Positions 44,285 to 56,127 of a stretch of 64,000 nucleotides of DNA are shown here, piece after piece. The DNA comes from Aquilaria yunnanensis. Its lineage: Eukaryota; Streptophyta; Magnoliopsida; Malvales; Thymelaeaceae. The stretch spans positions 92,134,001 through 92,198,000 of the forward strand of contig CM077597.1 in the NCBI GenBank assembly GCA_039654915.1. The letters run 5' to 3'. The notes under the pieces were generated by a model. It had not been told where the DNA came from, did not search any database, and saw nothing but the letters and a program-made list of their open reading frames with translations. The position numbers and the translations under genes are program-made. Every line of letters begins with the position of its first letter. Within the stretch, counting starts at the first letter, position 1.

Positions 44285-47200
44285 TTCAAATAAGGAAAAA
44301 AAAAAAAAAACAAAACTAGCTGGTTAGTGGAATTCAAATTATCATTTATGTTCAATGAACATAAGTGCAGTGGGATGGTTAGAATGTGTTCCTATGCTGC
44401 CATATGTGAAGGCATATGCAGTGCAAGAAGATCTTTGATTGTGCAGCAAAAGTGTTAAGATGTATGAAGTTTGACTGGCTCTTTGACTTTTAATTAAAGA
44501 AAGAATCTGGAGCTAAGCTTTGCAAACACGTTTTTCTGTATAACTAAAACTTGTATGAAAGCTTGCTGCATTGGAATCTCCTAGTTTCAGAGGAAAGTAT
44601 CATTGAACTCAAGTTCAGCAAGTGTGAGCTGAAGTACAAGGGGTTAGCAGCTTGGACTTTGATTTATGCATCTTTATTGAAGTTTCAGATTTTGATCAAG
44701 TTTAACTTCATGGAAGAAGTGCAAGTGTAGAATTTGATCCAGTCAATTATTGTGGAACCAGGAGGCGATCTCCCAAAGCCAAGTTTTCACAGCTGCAGTT
44801 CCTGCTTTATTTGACAGAAAATTCTGGTTTAAGCTAGCCCAACACTCTGGGGCTAAAGCCGCTGACTTCCTTAAGAGCTCAGTAGGGTGTTGGAAGGGAA
44901 TGTCACATGGTCTCTATTCTCGGAATTTGGTCTGAGCAGGAAGACTTCGAGTTCTGCAGTAAGTGTCAACAAATTTGCAACATTTGACTTAGCTGTTGAC
45001 TTTGAGCTAGGAAAGGCTATTGGGAATGAGCTTTTCCAGATTTTGTTTTATTGGTAAATTGGGGATTTATGAGTTTAGATAGCTTCCATATGAATATGAG
45101 AAGTTTACTACAAAATTTGGTAGCATTTGGAGCATTGGAACTCAAAAAAGCCCTTTGAGTTCTAGTTTTTGCTCAAACAACCTGCAGGAAATGAACTACT
45201 TCAAATTCATGTAAGAAGGCTTCTAATTTGGTTTCCTGGGGCTGAAGCAGGTTTTTTATGACCAAGAGAAGACAACTGCACAGTTTGGTTGCATTTGGAC
45301 TAGGGGAACTCAAAAGGACTCCATCAGTTCCTATTTTCTGCTAATACTGCCAGGAGAAAAGAAATGCTTCAAACTTTGGGTTCTAAACTTTGAAATTGAT
45401 GATTTGAGGTTAAGATAAGTCTGTTATGACAAAGATAAGATGCCACAAAATTTGAATTCATTTGAAGCACTGGAACATAAGATGACCCTTTAAACCCAAG
45501 GTTGAGATAAGACAGCCTGTGGACCAAAAGATGCTTCAAACTCTTGGAAAAAGACTTCAAAATTGAAGGAGTGTAGCTGGAACAAGCCTCTTATGACTAA
45601 AAGCTTATAACTGCAAATTTTTCAGCCAACTGGAGTAGTGGAACCCAAAAATGACCCTTGAAGTTGCTGCTACAAGTTGTAAAAAAAAAAAAAAAAAGAA
45701 ACCTGCACAAAATGGTTTAATGGAGCAACTTTGGCTCAAGTTTGACTTTGAGATGGAGAAGGAATCTTGGAATGAAATATTGCAGACATGTTTATGACCT
45801 TAAAATGGACTTGTATTTGTCTTTAAACCAGATTTATGGCTTAAAAATCTAGTATACAATGCGACTGCAAGTTGAGGGCAGTTTTTGCTCCATAGAAGGT
45901 CATGAATGAGAACTAAATCGTAAACCTTGCATTTCTTTATTTTGGAAGGTTATTTACTGATCAGGTGCAGTGGAATAGCATCCATGGACCTAATAATGTG
46001 CTAAGACATCAAGGTTGAATCAGAGAAGGATCACCCGCAGATGAAGAGTACTGCAGTAGCAAAAGGGAAGTAAAATTGTTCTCAGGCATACCTGCCTTGT
46101 GTGTTGTGCAGCAGGTTCTGAAACTAACTGAGGAAGATTTACTGAGACCAAATGCAGTAGTTGGAAGCAGATAATGAAGCCTAATCAAGGACTAATCACT
46201 GAGAACAAGCAAGACACATCCCGGTTTGGTTCATGACGCAACAACAAGTAGTTTAGCTGCTGGATTGTACAGTTCCTTATGGACCTTTGACCTCAGAGTT
46301 GACGGTTCCTAAACTGAATTTTTGCAGGGAACTATATTATCATAATATAGACTTGTTGAAGTCTTAAAACCAGACTATAACCATAGGAATTTGGTTTTGG
46401 TGACTGGTTTAAGAAGGGGCAAACTTGTTCATTTAGTTTTCTGAAATAATGCTCTTGGATTGGATAGCTTTAACCATTATCGTTGGAATACTGCAGAAAC
46501 AGTCTAGAACTGAAGGGTTGACTCAGTGATTGACCATCAACAGAACTTATTTGTTACTTATGAAGTTTTAGTAGCTGAATCAAGCCTAGTGAATGAAATA
46601 TGTTGGGGGCAAGAAGCCATTGCACCCAAGAGTCTAGCACCGAGATTTCTGCAGGAACATTTTTGAGCAAAGAGTTTGACCTATTCTTCGACTTTTAGTT
46701 GGGCATATCTGCAGAGACCGACACCTTGTAATTGAGTTGAAGTTACCTATCTGGAATGAGAAGTTCAGGTTACCAGCTGCAGGAAGTGGGGATTTCTATA
46801 GTCTTGGTTTAAGCTGCAAGTTGACTTCAAGGTTGACTTTCTGAGTGGAAGTAGCGCTGAACTTGAAGTTTTGCAGGTAGTTAAGACTCCATTTTTTAAC
46901 TTGGTGAAGCTTCTAGGACTGAATTTCTGGCTCTGGCAATCACATGGTATGGACTATGTTAGCAAAGCAGTTCCTATGTCAGAAATGCGTGCAACAACTT
47001 CAATGTTCTATGCATAGTTACTGCAATGTTGCAGTTATGGTTAGGGTATGGACTGGTGAACCAAAACCCATGAGGAAGACAGGAATTGGACACTAGAAGC
47101 AGAACTAAAAGAGAACTTGACGCGATGAAGATTGAACGTCACTATTATGAGATGGAGCAAGGCAATTCTATCTAAGAGGTACAGAATTTTGGAGTTTAAT

Positions 47201-47590
47201 TGAAAATAGTACTATGACTACTGGAACTCTAGAGTTAAATATGGAAGTCACAGAAGGCAGCATTGAGCGACATACTTCTGTAAGTTAACTAGGAGGTTAA
47301 CTTTCTGGAATGTTACAGTAATGGGCATAGGTCCTTGCTTCAATAGCCCTCTGAAAATCTCTGAAATGGTCAGAAACCTATTGTGGTTATAAGTTGCTTA
47401 CTTCTGGATATATTTGTTTCAGTTTGACTGCTAGGCAATAAGCATTTAAGCTTCTGAGGATGAAACCTTATGATGAAGGTGCTGTTTACTAAGCATTCTT
47501 CCTAGTGATTTGAAGACTTGCGAAAAATCTGCACCAGTCTGTTGCAGCCAAGAAGCTATGTCCAGCAAATTTGGGGGACCAAATTTTTTT
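44285..47590. mobile_element. Non-coding internal region ending in a polypurine tract
   Basis: 3.3 kb without an ORF or recognised protein relic, with a base composition (TGGAACT, TTGAAGT, GCTTCAA words) unlike the AT-rich flanks. It contains four 168-bp tandem units (45.09-45.76 kb) and ends at TTTTTTTAAGGGGGGTAGAA directly before TGTCAACCCC. That is how the interior of an LTR element meets its 3-prime LTR. I infer it is the downstream non-coding part of an element related to the copia that follows. Its left limit is unknown. Confidence 0.45.
45089..45760. repeat. Four head-to-tail copies of a ~168-bp unit
   Basis: TATGAATATGAGAAG (45,089), TATGACCAAGAGAAG (45,257), TATGACAAAGATAAG (45,425) and TATGACTAAAAGCTT (45,592) start successive units at 168, 168 and 167 bases. 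Later blocks in each unit also align (GGAACTCAAAA, CTTCAAA). The units differ at many positions, so the array is old. Confidence 0.82.
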
Positions 47591-47605
47591 TAAGGGGGGT
47601 AGAAT
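47591..47605 (+). other. Polypurine tract before the LTR at 47,606
   Basis: TAAGGGGGGTAGAAT precedes TGTCAACCCC. Placement and composition fit a PPT belonging to the sequence on the left. Confidence 0.65.
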
Positions 47606-49180
47606 TGTCAACCCCGACTTTATTGTGGTTTTGAATTTTGAAGAGTGTAGCCAAGCCAAGCATGTCACTCTGGTTAGTTTGCAAATTTATTGGTTACCCA
47701 GCAAGACTTGAGGATTTAACTGAAGGAAGCCAAGAGTGTTTGTCCTAATTGAAATTTTTGGTGGCTCAATTGCAATGGAAGGTCTGCTTAAGGACATAAT
47801 TGTTTAAATAAGGAAAAATCAGATTAGTTGCTTGATGTATGTGCTGAACAGAAGCAAAGTTCAGGGCTGATTGAATTAAATTGGAAAAATGGAGGATTGG
47901 AAGTGGGGTTTGATCCCCATTAACGCCCAACGCAAGCAGCTGTGCATCTCCTTCACGGACAACGCATAATTGACCATAATTGGTCTCTAAACTTTACGGA
48001 CTCGGGTACGAACGAAGAACCAGCCATTAAACAAAGAAAATGGAAGCATGGAGCTCGATCACAGCCACTTTGGTCTTGAGGAAGCCTGGGTAAGGAGTTC
48101 CACCTTCGTTAAGCTGAGACATTGAATTTCTGGATTATAGCTACTATTTTCCAGAATTTAATGGATGTTTTGGAGCTATTGAACAGCTGTGGGAAGTTGA
48201 CAAAACAGGAACATTGGCCGGAAAATTGAAGCTCGGTGTGCTCCAAACTTTTCTTACTTCGCAAACAAGCAAGGCAATGTGGGTTAAGAAGCAACAGGCT
48301 GGTCTGCAGTGGAACCCGAGAGGGTTTAACAGGCAAGGGACATTAGCCTTCTCTGATTTCTTTCAATGCTTTGACAATTTTATGCATTGCATGTTTATTT
48401 GAAGGCTAGGGGACCAAGTGACAATGCATAGGTTTGAATGATCGTGGTTTCCAGAGGGAATCGAAATGGGACTGAAGGTTCCTAGGAAAATGAATCTGCT
48501 AGATTCTCTGAAATGGATCAAGAACTAAGCCATAGTGGCTTTCTGTAGCAATCACTGAACCAGAAATGGTTACTGGAATGCAAGCATAAGGGGAATGTGC
48601 ACCCGGGAGCAATATGTCAAGGCCTTTGCTCTCTGAAATGTTTGTAAAATCATGCTTGCTCTGCAGCTAGTGATGGCTTCTAGTATTTCAGCCTCACAAC
48701 TCTGGATTGCTTCTGAACCCTTTTGGGGGTTACTGGATACATGTGTTTCCCTTGTTTAACTGACTACATTTGCATATCTTGCATCATATGCATCATTTGC
48801 ACCATTTGATATGCATCATTTGCACAACATTTTTATTGCCTATTATACTGCTTGTATTCTGTTGGTTTTCTGAGCTTTGCTTATAGGTTATTTTAGAAAT
48901 GGCGATATCTGAACACTCTGGACTAAATGTGTTCAGAACTATTGACTAATCATTTTGGCTTACTTATGATCAGAGTGTGTCTTGCTGAGTTTTCCAAGGA
49001 AACTCTGAAGGAATAAAAGATTAAGAGAAGGATAAAGGCAGTAGGTCGACTTGATTTATATGTACATATGTAGGTTTTATCTTTAGCATTATCTGTAATT
49101 TTTTTATACCTGTATAAGTACTGCATCTAATGAATGAAAGAACAAGTTGGTTGCTCTCGATCCATACTGAAAATTCTACA
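47606..49180 (+). repeat. Copia-type LTR (1,575 bp)
   Basis: Starts TGTCAACCCCGAC after a polypurine tract and ends ATTCTACA just before a primer binding site. It therefore serves at once as 3-prime LTR for the left sequence and 5-prime LTR for the copia on the right. GCATCATTTGCAC-type words are repeated near 48,785-48,830. No matching LTR was found elsewhere in the window, so boundaries rest on PPT and PBS positions alone. Confidence 0.68.
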
Positions 49181-49181
49181 C

Positions 49182-49193
49182 GGTATCAGAGCC
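49182..49193 (+). other. Primer binding site (initiator tRNA-Met)
   Basis: GGTATCAGAGCC, complementary to the 3-prime end of plant initiator tRNA-Met, lies one base after the LTR end and about 50 bases before the gag start. Confidence 0.88.
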
Positions 49194-49242
49194 AAATTTG
49201 GCACTCAAACTCGCGACACACACTATCGCAGATTGATCTAGG

Positions 49243-50575
49243 ATGGCTGGACCGAGAGATGAAAGCTCTGACGGAATGTCAGGCGTAAGCAACCAATGGA
49301 GGGGCGTAGACGTAATGTCTCCCTACTACATCCACGCATCAGACAGTCCAGGACAAATCTATGTTGGCGAACTTCTCGATGACAGGAACTATGGTGAATG
49401 GGTTAACGACATGAGCAATGCCTTATTCGCCAAGAACAAGATTGGTTTCGTTGACAAAATCATTGACAAACCTGCAGCAAACTCGCTTGATCTTGGGAAT
49501 TGGATGCGCTGTGATGCAATGGTAAAAGGCTGGCTGAAGAGCGCCATGGACAAGGAGGTTAGAAGCAGTGTCCGTTATGCCAAAACAGCTCGAGAAATAT
49601 GGGCGGATCTTGAAGAAATATTCGGAAAAGAGAGCGCACCCAGAGCCTACGAGTTGAGGCATGCGATAGCATTGTTGAGGCAAGAGAAGTTGTCCGTGTC
49701 ATCCTACTACACAAAACTCAAAAGCCTATGGGATGAGATACAGTCGATTTCGGCATGGCCAAAATGCACATGCAACGGTTGCACTTGTGATGTGCAAAAG
49801 CGATTGATTGAAATGAGAGAGGGATCAACTATATGATTTCCTCATGGGTTTGGATGACGCGTATGGGATCGTTAAGACACAGATCCTTACAGCCAAGCCA
49901 ACACCTAGCCTCGGTAATGCTTATCATTTGGTGGCTGAGGATGAGCAGCAGAGGAGCATATCAATGACGCACAAGACAGCATCTGAAGTAGCGGCATTTC
50001 AGACCCAAGGTACTCGAAAGAATGGAGGAGAACCAAAGGCAGAAAAGAGGGACAAGCTTAGATGCGAGCACTGTCACAAGCTGGGGCACACCGAGGAAGA
50101 ATGCTTCGAAATAATTGGCTACCCGCCAGGATGGAACAAAGGGAAACGTGACAAGAAACCAGGATCATGGACAGACAAAAGACCTGGACCAAAGGCAACT
50201 CAAGTCAGCCCAGATAATAGTCCTATCCCGGGACTGACGCAAGCACAATATGATCGATTGATCCAATATTTAGGACGCGAGGGGGAGACGCCAAAACCAA
50301 CCGAACAGAATGCACCAACGGTGAATATGGCTGGTAAGCTTGATTTTATGCAGCCCTGGATAATCGATTCAGGAGCAACCGAACATATCATATGCGATGG
50401 CAAGCTTCTTGACAAAAGAGTGAAAGAGGCAAAGCATGAGACAGTGAAAATACCCAATGAAGAAAGCGTACCAGTGAAAGGCATGGGGAGGCTAAGCTTG
50501 CCGAATGGGATGCAAATTCAGCATGTGTTGAACATTCTAGATTTTAATGCAATCTTCTCTCTATCAGTAGATTGA
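49243..50575 (+). pseudogene. Copia gag and protease with one frame shift
   Basis: From ATG 49,243: SPYYIHASDSPGQIYVGELL, DDRNYGEWVNDMSNALFAKN and EIWADLEEIFGKESAPRAYE mark a copia gag domain (Retrotran_gag type). At about 49,815 a one-base shift interrupts ERDQLYDFLMGLDDAYG; the frame resumes as MGLDDAYGIVKTQILT. CEHCHKLGHTEEECFEIIGY is a full CX2CX4HX4C knuckle, and WIIDSGATEHI is the protease active site with Asp-Ser-Gly, normal for copia. The second frame ends at a stop at 50,573-50,575. Only one frame shift separates gag from protease, so decay is recent compared with other relics here. Confidence 0.93.
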
Positions 50576-51479
50576 CAAAAGAATTTAATTGTGCATTAAC
50601 TTTCGTTGCGGACCTTTGTGTGATGCAGGACTTACCTTTGAGGAACCTGATTGGAGTAGGTAGGAATCGTGATTTCTTGTATCTCCTTGAGCCAATGTGA
50701 CATGGAGGGGTGGCAATGGCAGTCAACGAAGTAGACAAGTTAGATTTGTGGCATCGAAGGTTAGGACATGCATCAAGTGCAAAAGTAAAGTTGATTCAAT
50801 CTCATTCGAGCATAGTAAGAGGGGGAGAGACCATTTATTGTGATTCATGTATGCGTGCTAAACAAACTAGATTGCCCTTTTCTGAAAGTTCAATAAAGAC
50901 GAATGCAAGTTTTGATTTAATTCACTGTGATATTTGGGGAGGCTATAAAACACCATCTCTCTCGGGTTCACATTACTTCCTCACGATAGTTGATGACTAT
51001 AGTAGAGGAGTTTGGGTATACTTAATGAAGTATAAATCAGATGTGAGTTATTTCCTGCCTTTGTTCCTAAATATGATCGAAACTCAGTTCGGAAAACGAG
51101 TTAAGCAGATTAAAGCAGAAAATGGTCCCGAGTTCCAGTCAAATAAAATGATAGAACACTACAAGGAGCGAGGCATAGTCTTGCAAACCACATGTGCCTA
51201 TACCCATCAACAGAACGGTGTAGTTGAGAGGAAGCACAGATACATCCTTGAGATATCACAAGCATTAAGGTTCCATGCAGGTCTGCCTGTGGAGTTCTGG
51301 GGAGAGTGCGTGCTCACTGCCGTGCATATCATGAACAGACTACCTTCAAGGCGATAGGAAACAAGACCCCATACGAGGTAATTCTAAAAAGAAAGCCAAT
51401 GTATGACCACTTAAGAGTGTTCGGATGCTTGGCTTACATGCACAAACAAAGGTCAGGAGACAAGTTCAGTGAAAGGAGC
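50576..51479 (+). pseudogene. Copia integrase, interrupted by an insertion
   Basis: After two in-frame stops, LDLWHRRLGHASSAKVKLIQ and YCDSCMRAKQTRLPF form the HHCC zinc finger. FDLIHCDIWGGYKTPSLSGS contains the first catalytic Asp. The second catalytic position reads KAENGPEF, with Glu where integrases have Asp. YTHQQNGVVERKHRYILEIS holds the catalytic Glu. A frame shift near 51,350 leads to GNKTPYEVILKRKPMYDHLR and VFGCLAYMHKQ. The reading frame is cut at 51,479 by the 2.53-kb insertion and resumes at 54,019. Confidence 0.93.
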
Positions 51480-54013
51480 TGTGACGGAACGGGGCCCAGT
51501 GCCCCTAATCTTGTAGGCTCTTAGGGATAATGAATCCCACTAGTTACAGTTGGCTAACTATTACTCGTCAATATAAATTAAAACAATTTATATGCAACTA
51601 GTTACTTAGCCTACTCAGATTAAGTTATGCATGCTTCTGACTTGGCAATGCAACCGAAATTTTAAAAGTCTTGAATTAAAACATTGCTCGAGCATTTCTT
51701 TAAAACATACTGAAAACGTACCAAGTCATTGAAATACTAGTTGCTTTAACTACAAGTAACAGTTTTGTGCATACATTACAACTCTAGCATGCACCCAAAA
51801 GTAACAAGGTGGATTTACATCCTAATGTATCCCAATAGAGGCAACTTACTTAGTACACAAAGTACTATGTACAAGAGACAAAATTACTACTAACTAAGAT
51901 CATTTACTTGAGCCCACCTTGAGCAAGCCAAGCTCCAAGTGTAGCCCTTCACTAGACCTTGTTCTTGTGTACTCTTAGCCTCTACACTGTAAAGGCACAA
52001 CTTGGTTAGCACATAACTTATACTGCAAGAAACTAGAATCACTAGGATTCTCAATAAAATACCTGCAAAACAGAAAGCTTAGGCCTCGACTATCACCTCA
52101 GTGATTAGGCCCGGGATTAGATCCTGCACAATAAAACTAAGGGAATGAGTACTTAAAAGTACTCAGTAAGGATTCCCTTCTTAAATACCTGCAAGGAAAT
52201 ATGCAACAAATATGCAATATGGCAACCAAGCAATCAAACATGCAATTCAAACAACAAACAATCAACAAAATGCCAAAAATGCAATGTATGGATGTATGAT
52301 ATGGAATGCACACGACACATGCACTTGGGACTTTCTGCACTTAAGTGCCTTAATTCTTGCCGTGAGCTCAAACGGCTGAGGTACTTGAGATACTGGCCCT
52401 CGTATCCCGGACACTTTACCGCAATTAAGTCCCATCTACGGGTTCTAGAGTAGGTCGTCACCTATCTCAAACTTACCCGCCTTTACCCTTGATTTATTGT
52501 ACAGGGTAGTCTTACTATGTGGTTTAACTAGTCAAACCCTCAAGGTTTAACTCAAAATACTACTAGTGGCTCACTTACCAAACCAAATGGCTTGGTTGGG
52601 ATCGACTTAGGTTTTTCTCTCTATTGACCATATGTAATTGATACTCTATACGGCCAATAAAGAGTCTAAAAACCCACTTAATCCCCTTAATTTCCATTTA
52701 AAAGCTTAAATACTATGAGTTACTTAGCCACCAAGTCACATTTCTTTTATACTTAACCACACAACTTGACTACCTTCCAAATAACGCACAATTCCCGCCT
52801 TAGGAACGAATTCTAGACCCAACCGAGGCTATGGAACGTCTTAGAATAGCCTAGGGATAGAAACCGAGAGTCTAAGTTAATCTTAGGATGGCCGGAAATC
52901 GAGGCCAAATTTGCATTTGGCGACGCGGCGCCAAAGAGCAAATGCTTTTGGCGACGCGGCGCCGCCGAGCAAACGCTCTGTGTACATTTTCGCTTCTTGG
53001 CGCCGCGGCGCCAATTCACGGACGAATTGGCGACGCGTCGCCAACTCAATTTTTCTGGGTTTATGCGACAGCGTCGCTCTTGTACACAAACTACTCAAAC
53101 TCTCTCATTTCTAATCCAAACTTAATGGGTCTTGTTTCTAATTCATCCCAACACACAAAGCTACAAAACCATGCATTATTTGAGCTTAATTACTTGAACC
53201 CTTACCTCAATTTTAGCCACAAAGCAAGCAATGAAACACAAGCTTTTCTAGCTCCACAAGCTTCCTTGAGTTCCAAGTCTAAAACCAACGAAAATTGGCA
53301 CCCAAACCAATCAAACCAAGACCATTTCTAGCTCTAGAAACAACCTATAATCACACCAAATGATCTCAAGAAGCTTACCTACGAAAATTGGATTCCAAAA
53401 CAAGCTCCAAAGATCAAATGAAGCAAGAACACTAGCAAAAGGGGCTTAGTGCTCTTTCTAACTCCTTGGGCACCCTTAATTCAATGAGAACTTGCAAGAA
53501 AATGGAAGTTTGAGCTGCCAAATTTGAGAGGAAAGTGGAGCTACGAATTTTGGGAGCATAGAACAATTGGCTAAGTGAAGAAGAAGAAGAAGAAAACTTA
53601 GTTTATAAGCTTAATAAGCAACTTCCCTCCCCTTGCACTTAAGTCCTCATACTCTCAAAAGCTTCAAATAGCTCACCAACTCACACTCCAAGCTCACTTT
53701 TCTTTGTTTTAAAAGGTACTAAAGAGCTTCCCAAACTTAATTTTCTTGAACACTTTAGCCACTTAAGTTCTAAATGGCTCAAAAAGAACACTTAGTGCCA
53801 CAAGTTGTCAAAACTTACTAGGATGATTCTAAAAGCTAGAACAACTAATGGTCTTGACTCAACTATGCCAAATCACACTTAGGAACTCACTTAACTTGAT
53901 TAAGCTTATGTTACTTGCTTAACAAGGCGCTAATTTGAGGTACTTAATTTCATAAACACTTAATCAAAGTAAATAAACACTTACTTGATTAGTTGACTAG
54001 GAGAGCTGTCACA
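51480..54013. mobile_element. Solo-LTR-like insertion (2,534 bp) in the copia integrase
   Basis: Flanked by GGAGC on both sides (51,475-51,479 and 54,014-54,018). It begins TGTGACGGAACGGGG and ends GCTGTCACA, so TG..CA ends with TGTGAC/GTCACA inverted tips and a 5-bp duplication, as for an LTR retrotransposon. There is no PBS, PPT or coding sequence, hence a solo LTR, probably of a gypsy family. The copia reading frame is continuous across it, which proves insertion. It holds four GC-rich palindromes (52,919-53,042). The ORFs predicted in it are chance. Confidence 0.88.
52917..53044. repeat. Cluster of four GC-rich palindromic motifs
   Basis: GGCGACGCGGCGCC at 52,919 and 52,950, and two perfect 18-bp palindromes, TTGGCGCCGCGGCGCCAA (52,997-53,014) and TTGGCGACGCGTCGCCAA (53,027-53,044). 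All are CpG-dense, in contrast to the AT-rich LTR around them. Confidence 0.95.
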
Positions 54014-54018
54014 GGAGC

Positions 54019-54861
54019 AGACCATGCATCTTCCTCGGATATCTGAATGAGAAAAAGGGGTATCGAGTTTACGACATCGAAGCAAAGAAACTGTATACTT
54101 CACGAGATGTGATCTTTTTCGAGGACAGATTCCCATGCTTACAGAAATGTGAAGATGTATAGGAACAACAGGAGCAACAGAGAGTCTATCATGACTGGAA
54201 CCAGGGACGTAAACCAGTGTAAGATGAAGACCAGTGTAAGATGAAGAAGAACAAATGCTCAGATTAGGAGAAAATAATCACAACAATTGAGTTAGAGAGG
54301 CCTCTAGATTTGAGGCGAGCTCGAAACATCAAGTTGAAATAGCGAACACAGAGTTAACAATGGAAGAAAGCCAGGATGGAGTGCAAGACAATGATGTCGA
54401 GCAGGTTGAGGCTCGACGCAGCCAAAGGGATAGGCAACAACTGAAGCATTTAAAAGAATACAAGGTACACTTGCCACCCTCCATTGTCCACTCACGACCT
54501 GCTCCTCCATCAGGTAACTCGGTAGTATATCCTTTGTCGCACTATGTCTCATATGATGGTTTTTTGCATTCACACAAAGCCTTCATGGCAGCCATCACAT
54601 CCCATGATGAGCCAAAGAATTTCTTTCAGGCTTCACGACATGAACATTGGAGGGAAACTATGAGAAAAGAGATCGAAGCACTGGAGAAGAATGGAACGTG
54701 GACACTAGAGCCATTACCACCGGGAAAGCACGTTGTGGACTCCAAATGGGTCTATAAGATCAAATATAGGCCTAATGGGGAAGTGGAGCGACACAAGGCA
54801 TGATTGGTGGCAAGAGGGTTCACACAAGTTGAGGGAATTGATTTCCACGAAACCCATTAAA
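54019..54861 (+). pseudogene. Copia integrase tail and truncated reverse transcriptase
   Basis: The integrase tail resumes: RPCIFLGYLNEKKGYRVYDI and KKLYTSRDVIFFEDRFPC. After a non-conserved linker with a stop, 54,360-54,803 reads EALEKNGTWTLEPLPPGKHV, VDSKWVYKIKYRPNGEVERH and KA, a stop, then LVARGFTQVEGIDFHET. This is the start of the copia reverse transcriptase. It ends near 54,861, well before the catalytic Asp pair, where repeat DNA (CTTGATGTGCAG) begins. RNase H and 3-prime LTR are missing. Confidence 0.92.
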
Positions 54862-54884
54862 AACTTGATGTGCAGGTTCATGAA

Positions 54885-55843
54885 TAGGGTCGATAAAATT
54901 TGACCCGATCTGGCCCAACTCACCCAAACTGAAGCTCAACATGACTAGATTTGATCAAAAAAATCAACGACCTGAACCCGACTTTACTCAACCCGACTTG
55001 AACCTGAACCTGATTGAAGTGGAACCCAATAAAACTCAAACCCGAGCCTGATCTTACCCGAATCCAAAATGACATGATAACTAAACTCGACAAAGTACGA
55101 TTTTAACTTAAATCAACATAAATTATATGGTCGGGAAAGACTTTAAAAAATTATGATTTAACATATGTGACTAAGCTTCATCTATTTTATTGATTTGTTT
55201 TGTGTGGTAGAGCGAATAAGTAAGTTTTATGGGAAATGATTAGTGAAATGGTGAAAAAGGTATAGGAATAATTAGATTTTAGAAATTATAGTATTCTTTT
55301 CGTCGCATATTCTTTGAAACATTTAAGTTTTTTGAATAGTTTGAATTGAATTTATTCATATTAGGAGTATTATTTGTTACAAAAAAAATTAAAAAGTATA
55401 TATTTAGAAACTATAGGTCTTTATTTATTATTTAATATAAATATTTTTCATTTATATACTAAAATGTTAAAAATAAAAAAATAATAGATTAATTGTTAAA
55501 TCGTGAATGTTGCAAAGAACTTGGCACAAATAGAGTATTTTATTAAAGAAATTATATATTAATATATCTTCATAAATTTTATATTATTTTTTATGTCTAG
55601 TTAAATTAAATTTTAATTAAAATCGAATTGATTCAGCTATTTCACCTTATGCATTAGTGAATTGAGTAAACCTGACAATCAAGTTGAATTTGCTCTAAGA
55701 CCCAATAACCTAACCTAATTGGATCCGAATCCAAATAAACCTAACTTGACCCAACCTAAACCCAAATACATGCTAACTCGATTACATCTGAACCTAAATG
55801 ACCTAACCCAAACTTTACCCGACCTACCTAATTGTCATCCCTA
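54885..55843. mobile_element. Non-autonomous hAT element (959 bp) with 8-bp target duplication
   Basis: Flanked by TTCATGAA at 54,877-54,884 and 55,844-55,851. Ends TAGGGTCGATAAA and (complement) TAGGGATGACAAT are imperfect inverted repeats. Both sub-ends are rich in ACCCGA and GACCCAACC words. The sister units at 57.17 and 58.23 kb carry the empty site (CATGAATGCAAC). Confidence 0.93.
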
Positions 55844-55880
55844 TTCATGAATGCAACAATTTCTCTTTGCTAAAAAAATA

Positions 55881-56127
55881 CTCCATTTGTCTCAAATTCT
55901 TTGCACCATTCAATTTTCAGTAATTAATCTATATTTTTTTTATTTTTAAAATTTTAGTATAAAAATAAAAAAAATTTATGTATGAATGATAAATAATGAC
56001 CTATAGTTTCTAAATATATTTTTTTTAATTTTTTTTTCTAATAAACAATAATATGAATAAATTTAAGTCAAACTAATTGAAAAGGTCAAATGGTGCAAAG
56101 ATAGTGATAGTGGGATGAAGAGAGTAG
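55881..56127. mobile_element. Stowaway-type MITE (247 bp), TA target
   Basis: Begins CTCCATTTGTCTCA and ends (complement) CTACTCTCTTCATCCCA, flanked by TA (55,879-55,880 and 56,128-56,129). This fits the Tc1/mariner Stowaway pattern CTCCCTCCGTCCC. Units B and C have the uninterrupted site. Confidence 0.85.

Noticed and set aside
52888..53331. 147-codon ORF over the GC-rich palindromes
   Set aside because: It lies in a solo-LTR-like insertion, overlaps other frames of similar length and is open only because the palindromes lack stop codons.
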